A stretch of DNA of 20,728 nucleotides, taken from Bacteroidota bacterium. Its GTDB lineage: Bacteria; Bacteroidota; Bacteroidia; Sphingobacteriales; Sphingobacteriaceae. Both the position numbers and the translations under genes were made by a program. Where the stretch lies: positions 1 to 20,728 of the forward strand of contig JANYAB010000234.1 in assembly GCA_025355225.1 (NCBI GenBank), given 5' to 3'. Each line of letters begins with the position of its first letter. Position 1 is the stretch's first letter. The notes under the pieces are model-generated. The model searched no databases. It was given only the letters and a program-made list of their open reading frames with translations, and had not been told where the DNA came from. Positions 14,035 through 20,728 of this stretch are shown piece by piece.

Positions 14035-15249
14035 CATTATGCCTGCAAATAAGATCAATCCTGTTTTCATTTCCCTTATGGCAAATATAAAAGGATGATC
14101 AGCGTTAAATTGCGGATTAAGAACGGCTGTAGCGGTAACAATAACTACGGTAACAGCGGCAGCCTCGGTTCCTGTTTCGTCAACATCTATGTAAGCTTTC
14201 TGTTTTACTGCCGATATACTTAGTCCGCCGCCGGCATTTACGCGTGTAAAATCCGCCGCAGGCGAAAAGGCTATACCCATACCCAGCGTACTCAGCGCAT
14301 TATTCAAGGTAACATCGTAACTGAATTTGAATTTGGGCAATAAAACATCCGCCTTGACGGGCGACAATCTATCCGTCCAGTTTTGCCATTTGGCTGCACT
14401 CAAAGTTGGTACAATAGCGTTTGCTGATATTCCGCTATTCGGCACCACAATTACCATACTGTACTTATTATTAAAGTAGGGAAGCTCTGCCACCTTTACA
14501 CTGTCATCAGCATAAAGTTTGCAGGGAATAATACCTTCCATAAAATCAGCCTGCACCTGGCTGTTATCACTCAGACTGAAAGGCATTTTACGGGTATTGG
14601 CCGCGTCAAATTTAGTATTCCAAATACTTTTAAAGTAAATGGCATTAATAAGATACATAATGTCAGCAGCACTTATCTGGTCAACTATTTTGGGTATTTT
14701 CCCATTGGTTTGGTTGTCCACCCAGTTATTTATCGTATTGGCCAAAGACGGGTTGTTAAAATCAAGAGCCTGTATCTTTGCATTATAATAAGTGCTGTTA
14801 ACCTGCAAAAAATCAGGCAGCACATTAAACCCCTGCCGGTACCAAATGGAATTAGCTATCTTTAAAGTTGTATTTGGGTCAAGCTGAGGCAAATCGGTGA
14901 TCAGCTGACTATAGTAACTGTTAATCTCATCCTGCGTAAAGCCATTATAATTCATGGCGGTTTTTATGGCACTAAACGTTTGTCCGTTAGCGCCATTGCT
15001 GGTCATCCCAATGGCAAAACCAACGCTTAAGGGAGAAATAAAAAGGTTGTTGTTACTATTATCCCCTGCTTTAACTGTTTTAAACAGGTTAAAGGTAAAC
15101 GCATTATCCGCTGCCGCCTTTTGGAGCCCGACAGAGCTAAGCACCAGGTCCTTGCCCTTGCCCGGCGTAATAAGGGGATCGCCTTTTTTGCAGGAAGCTA
15201 AAACAGCGAATAAAAGGAGCAGGCTAAGCAACGGATCAATGCGTTTCAT
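14014..15249 (-). CDS. Serpin family protein, predicted lipoprotein
   Basis: 411 aa. Lipoprotein signal with lipobox LASC and Cys20, then a linker and a full-length serpin domain (about 45-408). Serpin marks include NLFISPLSVGFAIGMTSNGA (68-87), IANSIWYRQGF (131-141), NWVDNQTNGKIPKIV (175-189), YLINAIYFKSIW (199-210) and DHPFIFAIREMKTG (384-397). The hinge DETGTEAAAVT (357-367) is the small-residue type required for strand insertion, so an inhibitory serpin is likely. Counting from the hinge puts P1 near T374 (TAT, one or two residues uncertain), which suggests an elastase-like or other small-residue target. The anchored location suggests envelope or surface protection, as proposed for other Bacteroidota serpins. 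It is tail-to-tail with the S53 peptidase. Confidence 0.93.
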   Translation of the reverse strand: MKRIDPLLSLLLLFAVLASCKKGDPLITPGKGKDLVLSSVGLQKAAADNAFTFNLFKTVKAGDNSNNNLFISPLSVGFAIGMTSNGANGQTFSAIKTAMNYNGFTQDEINSYYSQLITDLPQLDPNTTLKIANSIWYRQGFNVLPDFLQVNSTYYNAKIQALDFNNPSLANTINNWVDNQTNGKIPKIVDQISAADIMYLINAIYFKSIWNTKFDAANTRKMPFSLSDNSQVQADFMEGIIPCKLYADDSVKVAELPYFNNKYSMVIVVPNSGISANAIVPTLSAAKWQNWTDRLSPVKADVLLPKFKFSYDVTLNNALSTLGMGIAFSPAADFTRVNAGGGLSISAVKQKAYIDVDETGTEAAAVTVVIVTATAVLNPQFNADHPFIFAIREMKTGLILFAGIMNNPLQN

Positions 15250-15400
15250 AAGATAAGATCAGTTATATCAATCACTTATTAATAGCTATTACGCACACCT
15301 GAAATACATTGCTACACTGCCGGTAAAATAATTATTATAGTTTTCATTCATGTCATTTTAATTTTAAATTTACTTGCAACCTAATTTTAAATCTCAGTAA

Positions 15401-16267
15401 ATGACACCAACTATCTTCAGGCTTATTGCCCTTATGATGCTATTGCCGGCATTCTTATTTGCGCAATCGGGCAAAGTGTACGACGATTTGACCCTCAACA
15501 GTAAAATACTTAAAAGTGAGCGCAAATATGCCGTTTACCTGCCGCCAGACTATGAAACATCTGGCAGAAGTTACCCGGTTTTATACCTGCTGCACGGCGG
15601 GGGCGACGATCAAACCGGCTGGGTGCAATTTGGCGAAGTACAGAACATAACAGACAAAGCCATAAAAGAGGGCATTGCCACCCCAATGGTCATTATTATG
15701 CCTGACGCTAATACCGGGCGCCGGGGTTACTTTAATGATGTAAAAGGCAACTGGAACTATGAGGATTTCTTTTTTAAGGAGCTGGTTCCGTTCGTAGAGA
15801 AGAAATACCGCATTAAAAGCGACAAACGTTTTCGTGCGGTTGCCGGTTTATCCATGGGTGGCGGCGGGAGCTTTATCTATGCGCTGCACCACCCCGAAAT
15901 GTTTTCATCAGCTTGTCCTTTAAGTGCTGCTACCGGACCGTTAACGTTGGATGATGCCCGTACGCAGTTAACCAGGAGCAATCCCGGCCTGGCTGATTCA
16001 ACCATTACACGTTATTACAATCGCCAAAGTGTGCTGGCCTTGATCAATAATATACCCGACGACCAGAAAAAAGCAGTGCGCTGGTATATTGATGATGGAG
16101 ATGATGATTTTTTATATGAAGGCAATTGCCTGGTACACATAGCTATGCGTAAAAAAGAGATCCCTCACGAGTTTCGCATTCGCGATGGCGGCCATACCTG
16201 GACCTACTGGCGTGCATCGTTGCCGAATGTGTTGGAGTTTGTATCGCAGGGTTTTCATCAGTATTGA
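15401..16267 (+). CDS. Secreted esterase (esterase D / CE1-like alpha/beta hydrolase)
   Basis: 288 aa with signal peptide (1-22, ending LLPAFLFAQ). The fold marks are RKYAVYLPPDY (41-51), VLYLLHGGGDD with oxyanion loop (60-70), VIIMPDAN (97-104), the nucleophile elbow GLSMGG with S151, the acid in DDGDDDFLYEGN (D236 most likely) and H265 in RDGGHTWTYWR. The triad is complete. Relatives include feruloyl and acetyl esterases acting on plant polysaccharides, and S-formylglutathione hydrolase-like proteins; export favours a carbohydrate-ester or other extracellular substrate. There is no neighbouring SusC/D pair or glycoside hydrolase to fix the substrate. The stop is 1 bp from the stop of the convergent glycosyltransferase gene. 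Confidence 0.87.
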   Translation: MTPTIFRLIALMMLLPAFLFAQSGKVYDDLTLNSKILKSERKYAVYLPPDYETSGRSYPVLYLLHGGGDDQTGWVQFGEVQNITDKAIKEGIATPMVIIMPDANTGRRGYFNDVKGNWNYEDFFFKELVPFVEKKYRIKSDKRFRAVAGLSMGGGGSFIYALHHPEMFSSACPLSAATGPLTLDDARTQLTRSNPGLADSTITRYYNRQSVLALINNIPDDQKKAVRWYIDDGDDDFLYEGNCLVHIAMRKKEIPHEFRIRDGGHTWTYWRASLPNVLEFVSQGFHQY

Positions 16268-16268
16268 A

Positions 16269-17933
16269 TCAGCGCACTATCACCAATTGCATAGCCGTTA
16301 ATTCCTTATTACGTGTCTCTTTATTCAAAAAGGCTGGCTTTAACCGCGCTATAAAATATCGCTGAAATGTTTTAATTGGTCGCATGTTCCAGCCCTTGAC
16401 GCTTAACCCATTGATCACATAGTCGGGGGCGTACAACATAAAAGGTTTAGGCGGTAGGGCCCCGGTACCATCGGTATTGACATTAATTAAAGGCTGATCA
16501 AGATAAAATTCCATCGCATATGGAATATCACCGCTTTGCGCGACTGCGAGCTTTGCGGCATTATTTTTATTGATCCACATGGCTGCTTCGCTCCCGGCTT
16601 GGTAGTGAAGCAACGATGGATAAAATGCCAGGTTTAAATACAGGTTGACCATAAACGAAACCAGCAGGGTACTAAACCCTACCCGGTACCATGTTTTGTT
16701 TGCTATCGCACGTGGCAAAAACAACAATAAGATGAACAACACCATTAAAATGGATCCGGTTAACCAGGAAAAAGCCTCCGGCATGAAAAAGTAATGGAGG
16801 GCGTTGATAATCGCCAGCAACAAGACAATAAGTACGGCCTGAGTAACTTTTACCGCCCGTATACTCTTTTCGGAACCAATGCGCGACAGGTATTGTGCTG
16901 TCAGAACAGCAAAAAAAGGAAATACAATATTGAGATAATGCGGCAGCTGGAATTGTGAAGTGGAGAATAAAAGGAAGGTAAGCAACGACCCGCACAAGCA
17001 ATACCACTCATTGCTTTGAACATCTTTGCTGCCTTTTTTGATGAACTGAAATATGGCAGCAAATAGTAAAAGCGACCAGGGTAAAAAGGCCCATAAAGTG
17101 GTATGCACAAAAAATGTCGGGTCGCCATGGCCCTTTATGGGCCCGGTATTAAAAAACCGCCCAAACTGGCTGTCCCAGAAAAAGAAACGGATACCTGACA
17201 TCGCTTTTTGTCCGAATATCACTTTTTCGGGATGCAGGTCGAACTGCTCATAAAGACAATAGATTTCGGGCAGGATAAAGATCAGTATCAAACCAGCCGC
17301 AATTAACCAGCGCCAATTGAATAGTTGTTTCCATTGTTTGGTGATGACCAAATGCCCCGCAATTGCACCGGCAATGGGTATCAATGCGAACATACCTTTA
17401 GTCATAATGGCACAAGCAGTAAATACACAGCCCGCCAGCAATTGCCAGTAATTATTCTGCGTATATGCTCTGTAAAAATGATAAACCGAAGCAATGACCA
17501 AACCTGTCAAATAGGGCTCGGCCCTTACATCGTTGTTGGAAAGTACGATATGCTGTGCTGTCAGCAATATGAGTACCGACCATAAAGCTATCTCCTCATT
17601 ATACAAACTCTTTGCAAAAAGATAGGTGTACCACGCCCCCATCAGTAAAAAAAGGATACCTGGTAATTTATAGGCCCAGGTAGTAAAGCCAAAGACATTA
17701 AAAAATATTGCTGTGATCCAGAACGGAAAGTGGGGCTTATCGAGCCAGTCGGCCCCTTGTGCATACAGGTTTACATAATCGTGATGCAGAACCATGGTTT
17801 TAGCTATGGTAGCATACAAAGTCCCGTCCGGACCGGTAATAGTGATGAACAGCCCGCTAAAATTCACCAGAACAGCAATTGCTATAAAGATATAAAGCCA
17901 TTTGTTGCTGTTAGCTGAAGTTTGTTCGTTCAT
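16269..17933 (-). CDS. GT39-type (ArnT/PMT-like) membrane glycosyltransferase
   Basis: 554 aa from ATG 17933. An in-frame ATG at 17999 would add 22 residues encoded in an intergenic repeat and is unlikely. About a dozen hydrophobic helices are seen, the first at 12-32. The first periplasmic loop carries GPDGTLYA (D36, position of the family's catalytic Asp) and WLDKPHFPFW. A later motif SNNDVRAEPYLTGL matches the conserved RAEP segment. A hydrophilic C-terminal domain follows. Such enzymes move a sugar from a polyprenyl-phosphate donor to lipid A, protein or another envelope acceptor; the acceptor here is unknown. No flippase or donor-synthesis genes are adjacent. The promoter probably lies in the repeat-rich gap 17934-18161, shared with the divergent MBL-fold gene. 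Confidence 0.88.
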   Translation of the reverse strand: MNEQTSANSNKWLYIFIAIAVLVNFSGLFITITGPDGTLYATIAKTMVLHHDYVNLYAQGADWLDKPHFPFWITAIFFNVFGFTTWAYKLPGILFLLMGAWYTYLFAKSLYNEEIALWSVLILLTAQHIVLSNNDVRAEPYLTGLVIASVYHFYRAYTQNNYWQLLAGCVFTACAIMTKGMFALIPIAGAIAGHLVITKQWKQLFNWRWLIAAGLILIFILPEIYCLYEQFDLHPEKVIFGQKAMSGIRFFFWDSQFGRFFNTGPIKGHGDPTFFVHTTLWAFLPWSLLLFAAIFQFIKKGSKDVQSNEWYCLCGSLLTFLLFSTSQFQLPHYLNIVFPFFAVLTAQYLSRIGSEKSIRAVKVTQAVLIVLLLAIINALHYFFMPEAFSWLTGSILMVLFILLLFLPRAIANKTWYRVGFSTLLVSFMVNLYLNLAFYPSLLHYQAGSEAAMWINKNNAAKLAVAQSGDIPYAMEFYLDQPLINVNTDGTGALPPKPFMLYAPDYVINGLSVKGWNMRPIKTFQRYFIARLKPAFLNKETRNKELTAMQLVIVR

Positions 17934-17960
17934 CAATTTGAGTAAAGGTGTGGTAAAGGT

Positions 17961-18075
17961 AATATCGAATAATGAATATCGATGTAAACACTTTAACATT
18001 CATTATTTCTTACCGGCCTATCGATAGGCCGGTCCGGTATTTGATATTATTTTTCAAAATTCAATATCGATAATT
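17961..18075. repeat. AATATCGAAT-word array with 22-bp perfect palindrome
   Basis: AATAATGAAT (17968-17977) pairs with ATTCATTATT (17998-18007). Next comes a perfect 22-bp palindrome ACCGGCCTAT-CG-ATAGGCCGGT (18012-18033). Further AATATCGAT words follow (18063-18071). The words match, in complement, the ATTCGATATTC words near 10193-10225. It sits between divergent genes, so promoters must lie in or beside it. Confidence 0.7.
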
Positions 18076-18161
18076 CCCGTATTATGTAAAAGAAATATTA
18101 CTTAGCACATCCATCAATTCTTTCTACATAAATTCCCTAACTTCATTAAAAAATAACAGCC

Positions 18162-19058
18162 ATGCAACGTCGAAATTTCCTGTTTAACACTGCTGTAGCA
18201 GCCGGTGCATTCACTCTTTTGGGTAAAAAAAGTTTTGCATCATGGATCACTGACCCTACTTACCAGTTTAAACCTTTGCGCAACAATGTGGGCATGTTTG
18301 CCGAACAAGGCGGCACTATTGCCTGGATGATTAATAAAGAGGGAATAGTGGTGGTGGATGCGGAGTTTCCTGATCCGGCCAAACATCTCATCGCTGAACT
18401 GAAAAAGCAATCTGATAAGCCTTTTGAATGGCTCATCAACACTCATCATCACGGTGATCATACCAGCGGCAATATCTCGTTCAAAGGCCTGGTAAATAAG
18501 GTTGCCGCACATGCCAATTCCCTCGCCAATCAAACAAGAGTGGCCATAGCGCAAAAAAAGGAAGATCAGCAGCTTTATCCCGACACCACCTTTACCGACA
18601 AATGGAAAATTAAAGTTGGTGACGAAAGAATACAGGCCTATTATTACGGTCCCGGTCACACCAACGGCGACGCGATGATTCATTTTGAACATGCCAATAT
18701 TGTACACATGGGCGACCTGGTATTTAACCGCCGGTATCCTTTTATCGATCGCAGTGCCGGGGCGTCCGTAAAAAACTGGGCGTTGGTACTTGAAAAAGCG
18801 CAAAAGAAATTTGACAAGGATACTCTGTTTGTATTTGGCCATGCCTTTGATCCACTGAAAGTAACCGGCAATATGGATGACCTCAAGGCTATGCAAAATT
18901 ATATGGAGAGACTTGCCGACTTTGTTCAAACCGGTATCAAAGCCGGAAAATCAAAGGACGAAATAATAAAATCCACTTCCATACCCGGTGTAACCGACTG
19001 GCAAGGTGATGGCATTGACCGCAGCCTTACCGCTGCCTATGAAGAATTTAGTGTATAA
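18162..19058 (+). CDS. MBL-fold metallo-hydrolase with Tat-type signal
   Basis: 298 aa. The N-terminus QRRNFLFNTAVAAGAFTLLG has a twin-arginine motif and hydrophobic stretch, with cleavage near SFA-SW, so export of the folded metalloprotein is likely. The metal ligands are complete: H95-x-H97-x-D99-H100 (NTHHHGDHTSGN), H166 (GPGHTNGDA), D185 (VHMGDLVF) and H227 (FGHAFDP). It belongs to the broad metallo-beta-lactamase superfamily. The order HxHxDH...H...D...H fits subclass B3-like, quinoprotein-relay-like and other hydrolases, so lactamase activity must not be assumed. It diverges from the glycosyltransferase gene. The closest downstream feature is a REP-like palindrome starting about 20 bp after its stop. 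Confidence 0.9.
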   Translation: MQRRNFLFNTAVAAGAFTLLGKKSFASWITDPTYQFKPLRNNVGMFAEQGGTIAWMINKEGIVVVDAEFPDPAKHLIAELKKQSDKPFEWLINTHHHGDHTSGNISFKGLVNKVAAHANSLANQTRVAIAQKKEDQQLYPDTTFTDKWKIKVGDERIQAYYYGPGHTNGDAMIHFEHANIVHMGDLVFNRRYPFIDRSAGASVKNWALVLEKAQKKFDKDTLFVFGHAFDPLKVTGNMDDLKAMQNYMERLADFVQTGIKAGKSKDEIIKSTSIPGVTDWQGDGIDRSLTAAYEEFSV

Positions 19059-19078
19059 AATATTACAAAAAAAGGGGT

Positions 19079-19142
19079 GTCACCCTGAGCCTGTCGAAGG
19101 GCGGCGCGTAACGGCCTCGCCGCCATATTTCGATAAGTTCAG
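19079..19142. repeat. REP-like palindromic element, copy A (upstream of GIY-YIG gene)
   Basis: The outer arms CTGAGCCTGTCGAA (19085-19098) and TTCGATAAGTTCAG (19129-19142) pair at 11 of 14. The inner GC stem GGCGGCG (19100-19106) with CGCCGCC (19118-19124) is perfect. The left arm contains the widely dispersed TGTCACCCTGAGCCTGTCGA motif. The core GGCGGCGCGTAACGGCCT recurs at 15 of 18 positions in copy B. Confidence 0.8.
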
Positions 19143-19181
19143 CAAGCTAATGCTCATTACATAGAGGATGATCCAATTAAG

Positions 19182-19472
19182 ATGAAGCAATATTTCGTTT
19201 ATATATTATTATGTAGTGATAAATCTTATTACACAGGTATAACGAACAATATTGAAAGACGTTTTTATGAACACCAAACGGGCGAGGATCCTGGATGTTA
19301 TACCTATAAACGAAGGCCCCTTAAACTTGTGTTTCATGAGAGTTTCAATGATGTTAACCAGGCAATTGCATTTGAAAAACAAATTAAAGGCTGGCGAAGG
19401 GCAAAAAAGGAGGCATTGGTAGATGGAGACTGGCATCTATTGCCTGCTTTAGCAAAAACCGCCAAAAATTAA
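19182..19472 (+). CDS. GIY-YIG domain endonuclease, single-domain
   Basis: 96 aa consisting of little more than the GIY-YIG module: VYILLCSDKSYYTGITNN (GIY and YIG equivalents, Y-x-G at 18-20 region), then IERRFYEH with the catalytic Arg, and AFEKQIKGW with the metal-binding Glu. This is the stand-alone UPF0213/YhbQ-like class; some members cut DNA, and cellular roles are mostly unknown. There is no DNA-binding or other extra domain. The gene is bracketed by two REP-like palindromes in the same orientation (19079-19142 and 19510-19574), so it may be part of a small mobile or repeat-associated unit rather than an operon with its neighbours (inference). The start is the ATG at 19182; no strong ribosome site is visible. 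Confidence 0.92.
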   Translation: MKQYFVYILLCSDKSYYTGITNNIERRFYEHQTGEDPGCYTYKRRPLKLVFHESFNDVNQAIAFEKQIKGWRRAKKEALVDGDWHLLPALAKTAKN

Positions 19473-19509
19473 TGCTTAGAATAAAAAATAATAAAATGGA
19501 TTTTTCGCG

Positions 19510-19574
19510 AAGCCCGTTTGAGAGGCATCGCGTAATGGCCTTTGCGCACGTGCTTCGACAGGCTCAGCATGACA
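19510..19574. repeat. REP-like palindromic element, copy B (downstream of GIY-YIG gene)
   Basis: Same orientation as copy A. The left arm is decayed (AGCCCGTTTGAGAGG, 19511-19525). The core GGCATCGCGTAATGGCCT (19524-19541) is shared with copy A. The right arm GCTTCGACAGGCTCAGCATG (19552-19571) followed by ACA is well preserved. The right arm is also the reverse complement of copy A's left-arm motif. Confidence 0.8.
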
Positions 19575-19660
19575 GCGCACATTTTAATTTTGGATCCTTC
19601 AACAGCCTCAACGCGAGAGCCCAACTATTCTAATCCAATGTATAACATAAACCTAATATT

Positions 19661-20533
19661 ATGCTCAAAAAACTTGTATTTGCAATTTGTTTATTGCCTT
19701 CATTCGCTTTAGCCCAATCCAATTCCTTTGTCATTCCCTTATGGCCAAAAGGTGCACCCGGCTTTGAAAAACTGCGCGACGTACCCGAACAGGCCAAAGA
19801 TTATTGGGTGAAAAATATCAATAACCCATCACTCACGGTATTTTTGCCACCAAAAGGCAAGGCAAATGGTTCGGCAGTTGTTGTATGTCCGGGAGGCGGG
19901 CATCGTTTGCTGGTTTATAATGCCGAAGGGGTTGAACCCGCCAGGTTTTTGAATGACCTTGGTGTAACCGTATTCGTATTAAAATATCGTTTGGCACGTG
20001 ATACCAATTCGCCCTATAAAATTGAGAATGCCCAACAGGATGGTGAACGAGCGATGCGATTAGTGCGCACACGAGCCAAAGAATGGGGCATTGATCCTCA
20101 CCGTATCGGCATGATGGGTTTTTCAGCAGGTGGTGAAGTAGTCGATATGGTTGCTTTTGATAAAGATACGCGCTATTTAAAGCGTTCTGATTTGATTGAC
20201 GCGAATAGCGCCCGACCTGATTTCCTTATACAGATATATCCCGGCCCCGGATTTATCCCGGACGAAATACCGGCCGATGCACCGCCTGTCTTTTTATTAG
20301 CTGCCAATGATGATATGTGCTGTTCGCCGTCAGTAATAAAATTATTGCAGGTATACCGTGCGGTCAAAGTACCGGTTGAGGCGCATATCCTGGAGAGAGG
20401 CGGCCACGGCTTTAATATGGGCAACCGATCTAAATTAAAGGCCGTAAATACCTGGCCCCAACGGTTAGCCGACTGGCTATCCGATAATAATTATTTTGGG
20501 CCTGCTCCGGAACCACCAAAGGTTTTGCACTGA
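19661..20533 (+). CDS. Secreted alpha/beta hydrolase (BD-FAE / acetylxylan-esterase-like)
   Basis: 290 aa with signal peptide (1-19, ending FALAQ). The start of the mature protein, IPLWPKGAPGF, is typical of Bacteroidota esterases often labelled BD-FAE-like or 'alpha/beta hydrolase, xylan esterase'. The oxyanion strand is VVVCPGGGH (73-81). The nucleophile is S155 in MMGFSAGGE, the acid D217 or D218 in LAANDDMC, and the base H249 in RGGHGFNMG. The triad is complete. The likely role is removal of acyl groups from plant polysaccharides in the periplasm or outside; the exact ester is unknown. It lies about 80 bp after REP-like copy B and ends 17 bp before another REP-like hairpin. No glycoside hydrolase is next to it. 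Confidence 0.87.
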   Translation: MLKKLVFAICLLPSFALAQSNSFVIPLWPKGAPGFEKLRDVPEQAKDYWVKNINNPSLTVFLPPKGKANGSAVVVCPGGGHRLLVYNAEGVEPARFLNDLGVTVFVLKYRLARDTNSPYKIENAQQDGERAMRLVRTRAKEWGIDPHRIGMMGFSAGGEVVDMVAFDKDTRYLKRSDLIDANSARPDFLIQIYPGPGFIPDEIPADAPPVFLLAANDDMCCSPSVIKLLQVYRAVKVPVEAHILERGGHGFNMGNRSKLKAVNTWPQRLADWLSDNNYFGPAPEPPKVLH

Positions 20534-20549
20534 TTTGTTGTTAAAATAC

Positions 20550-20641
20550 TTGTCATTCTGAACATAGTGAAGAATCTCCTAAAAACGAAAAGTCGGCGGT
20601 TTGCATGACGAATAGATTCTTCACTACATTCAGAATGACAA
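20550..20641. repeat. REP-like hairpin with 28-nt arms (TGTCATTCTGAAC type)
   Basis: The arms at 20550-20577 and 20614-20641 are reverse complements at 26 of 28 positions, around a 36-nt loop. The left arm reads TTGTCATTCTGAACATAGTG and then AAGAATCT. It shares the TGTCA-YY-CTGA-R-C start and the GAAG end with copy A at 19079, so all three elements seem to belong to one superfamily. It follows the esterase stop by 17 bp and may end its mRNA. Confidence 0.8.
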
Positions 20642-20693
20642 TTTTGACGCATCAGCAAAAATTAAGTTAACCAACCCGTTGCAAAAAATATCT

Positions 20694-20701
20694 TAACTTT
20701 G
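20694..20701 (+). promoter_or_regulatory. -7 box TAACTTTG for a gene beyond the window
   Basis: Perfect TAnnTTTG match in an AT-rich context just before the right edge, followed by CAACC as is common at Bacteroidota promoters. No -33 TTG at standard spacing. The gene it would serve is not in the window. Confidence 0.45.
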
Positions 20702-20728
20702 CAACCTATAAAAACGTATTGCACGCCT

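Noticed and set aside
17934..17999. 22-codon N-terminal extension of the glycosyltransferase
   Set aside because: It is encoded by the AATATCGAAT word array, and the product from 17933 has a normal start for the family.
18240..18929. 229-codon frame antisense to the MBL-fold gene
   Set aside because: It lies wholly within a gene with intact catalytic motifs, its translation resembles no protein, and it is explained by codon bias of the true gene.
18162..19058. Beta-lactam resistance gene
   Set aside because: The metal-binding motif is shared by the whole MBL superfamily. Nothing in the sequence specifically shows lactamase activity.
15401..20533. Polysaccharide utilisation locus
   Set aside because: Two secreted esterases are present but no SusC/SusD pair, glycoside hydrolase or dedicated regulator, and intervening genes are unrelated and on both strands.

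Overview
The window reads as chromosomal DNA of a Bacteroidota bacterium, most likely a Sphingobacteriaceae member near Mucilaginibacter or Pedobacter (inference). The basis is an OMP beta-barrel family protein with a Gly/Pro-rich tail, TAnnTTTG-type -7 promoter boxes, weak Shine-Dalgarno signals, moderate-to-low GC, and AT-rich intergenic gaps filled with degenerate short-word repeats and palindromes. There is no rRNA, tRNA, CRISPR array, prophage or intact insertion sequence.

Layout. 1-2.8 kb (+): the 3' end of an outer-membrane beta-barrel gene, a secreted YceI-family protein, and a lipoprotein made of two copies of one domain. 3.2-8.2 kb (-): a DUF2130 coiled-coil protein with a nuclease-like core, a small secreted protein of unknown function, a penicillin/AHL-acylase-family Ntn hydrolase, and a YciI-family protein whose conserved N-terminus appears to start at ATT. 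8.4-9.9 kb (-): an orphan soluble PAS-PAS histidine kinase. 10.3-14.0 kb (+): an M24B Xaa-Pro aminopeptidase, a small unknown protein, and a kumamolisin-like S53 peptidase. 14.0-15.2 kb (-): a lipoprotein serpin, tail-to-tail with that peptidase. 15.4-16.3 kb (+): a secreted CE1-like esterase. 16.3-17.9 kb (-): a GT39-type membrane glycosyltransferase. 18.2-20.5 kb (+): a Tat-type metallo-beta-lactamase-fold hydrolase, a GIY-YIG nuclease bracketed by palindromic repeats, and a secreted BD-FAE-like esterase.

The genes do not form one pathway. Most look like single-gene or two-gene transcription units. Shared themes are secreted or envelope hydrolases (acylase, two esterases, MBL-fold protein, serpin lipoprotein) and peptide turnover (aminopeptidase, S53 peptidase).

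The most interesting material is mostly non-coding. (1) Two direct copies of a REP-like palindrome flank the GIY-YIG gene, and a related 28-nt-arm hairpin lies about 1 kb further on. (2) Two loci share a box and a terminator loop and look like paralogous small RNAs; one sits where no + strand protein gene exists to terminate. (3) There are at least five families of short-word arrays or nested hairpins, almost all between genes. (4) A roughly 210-bp MITE-like element lies between two convergent genes.
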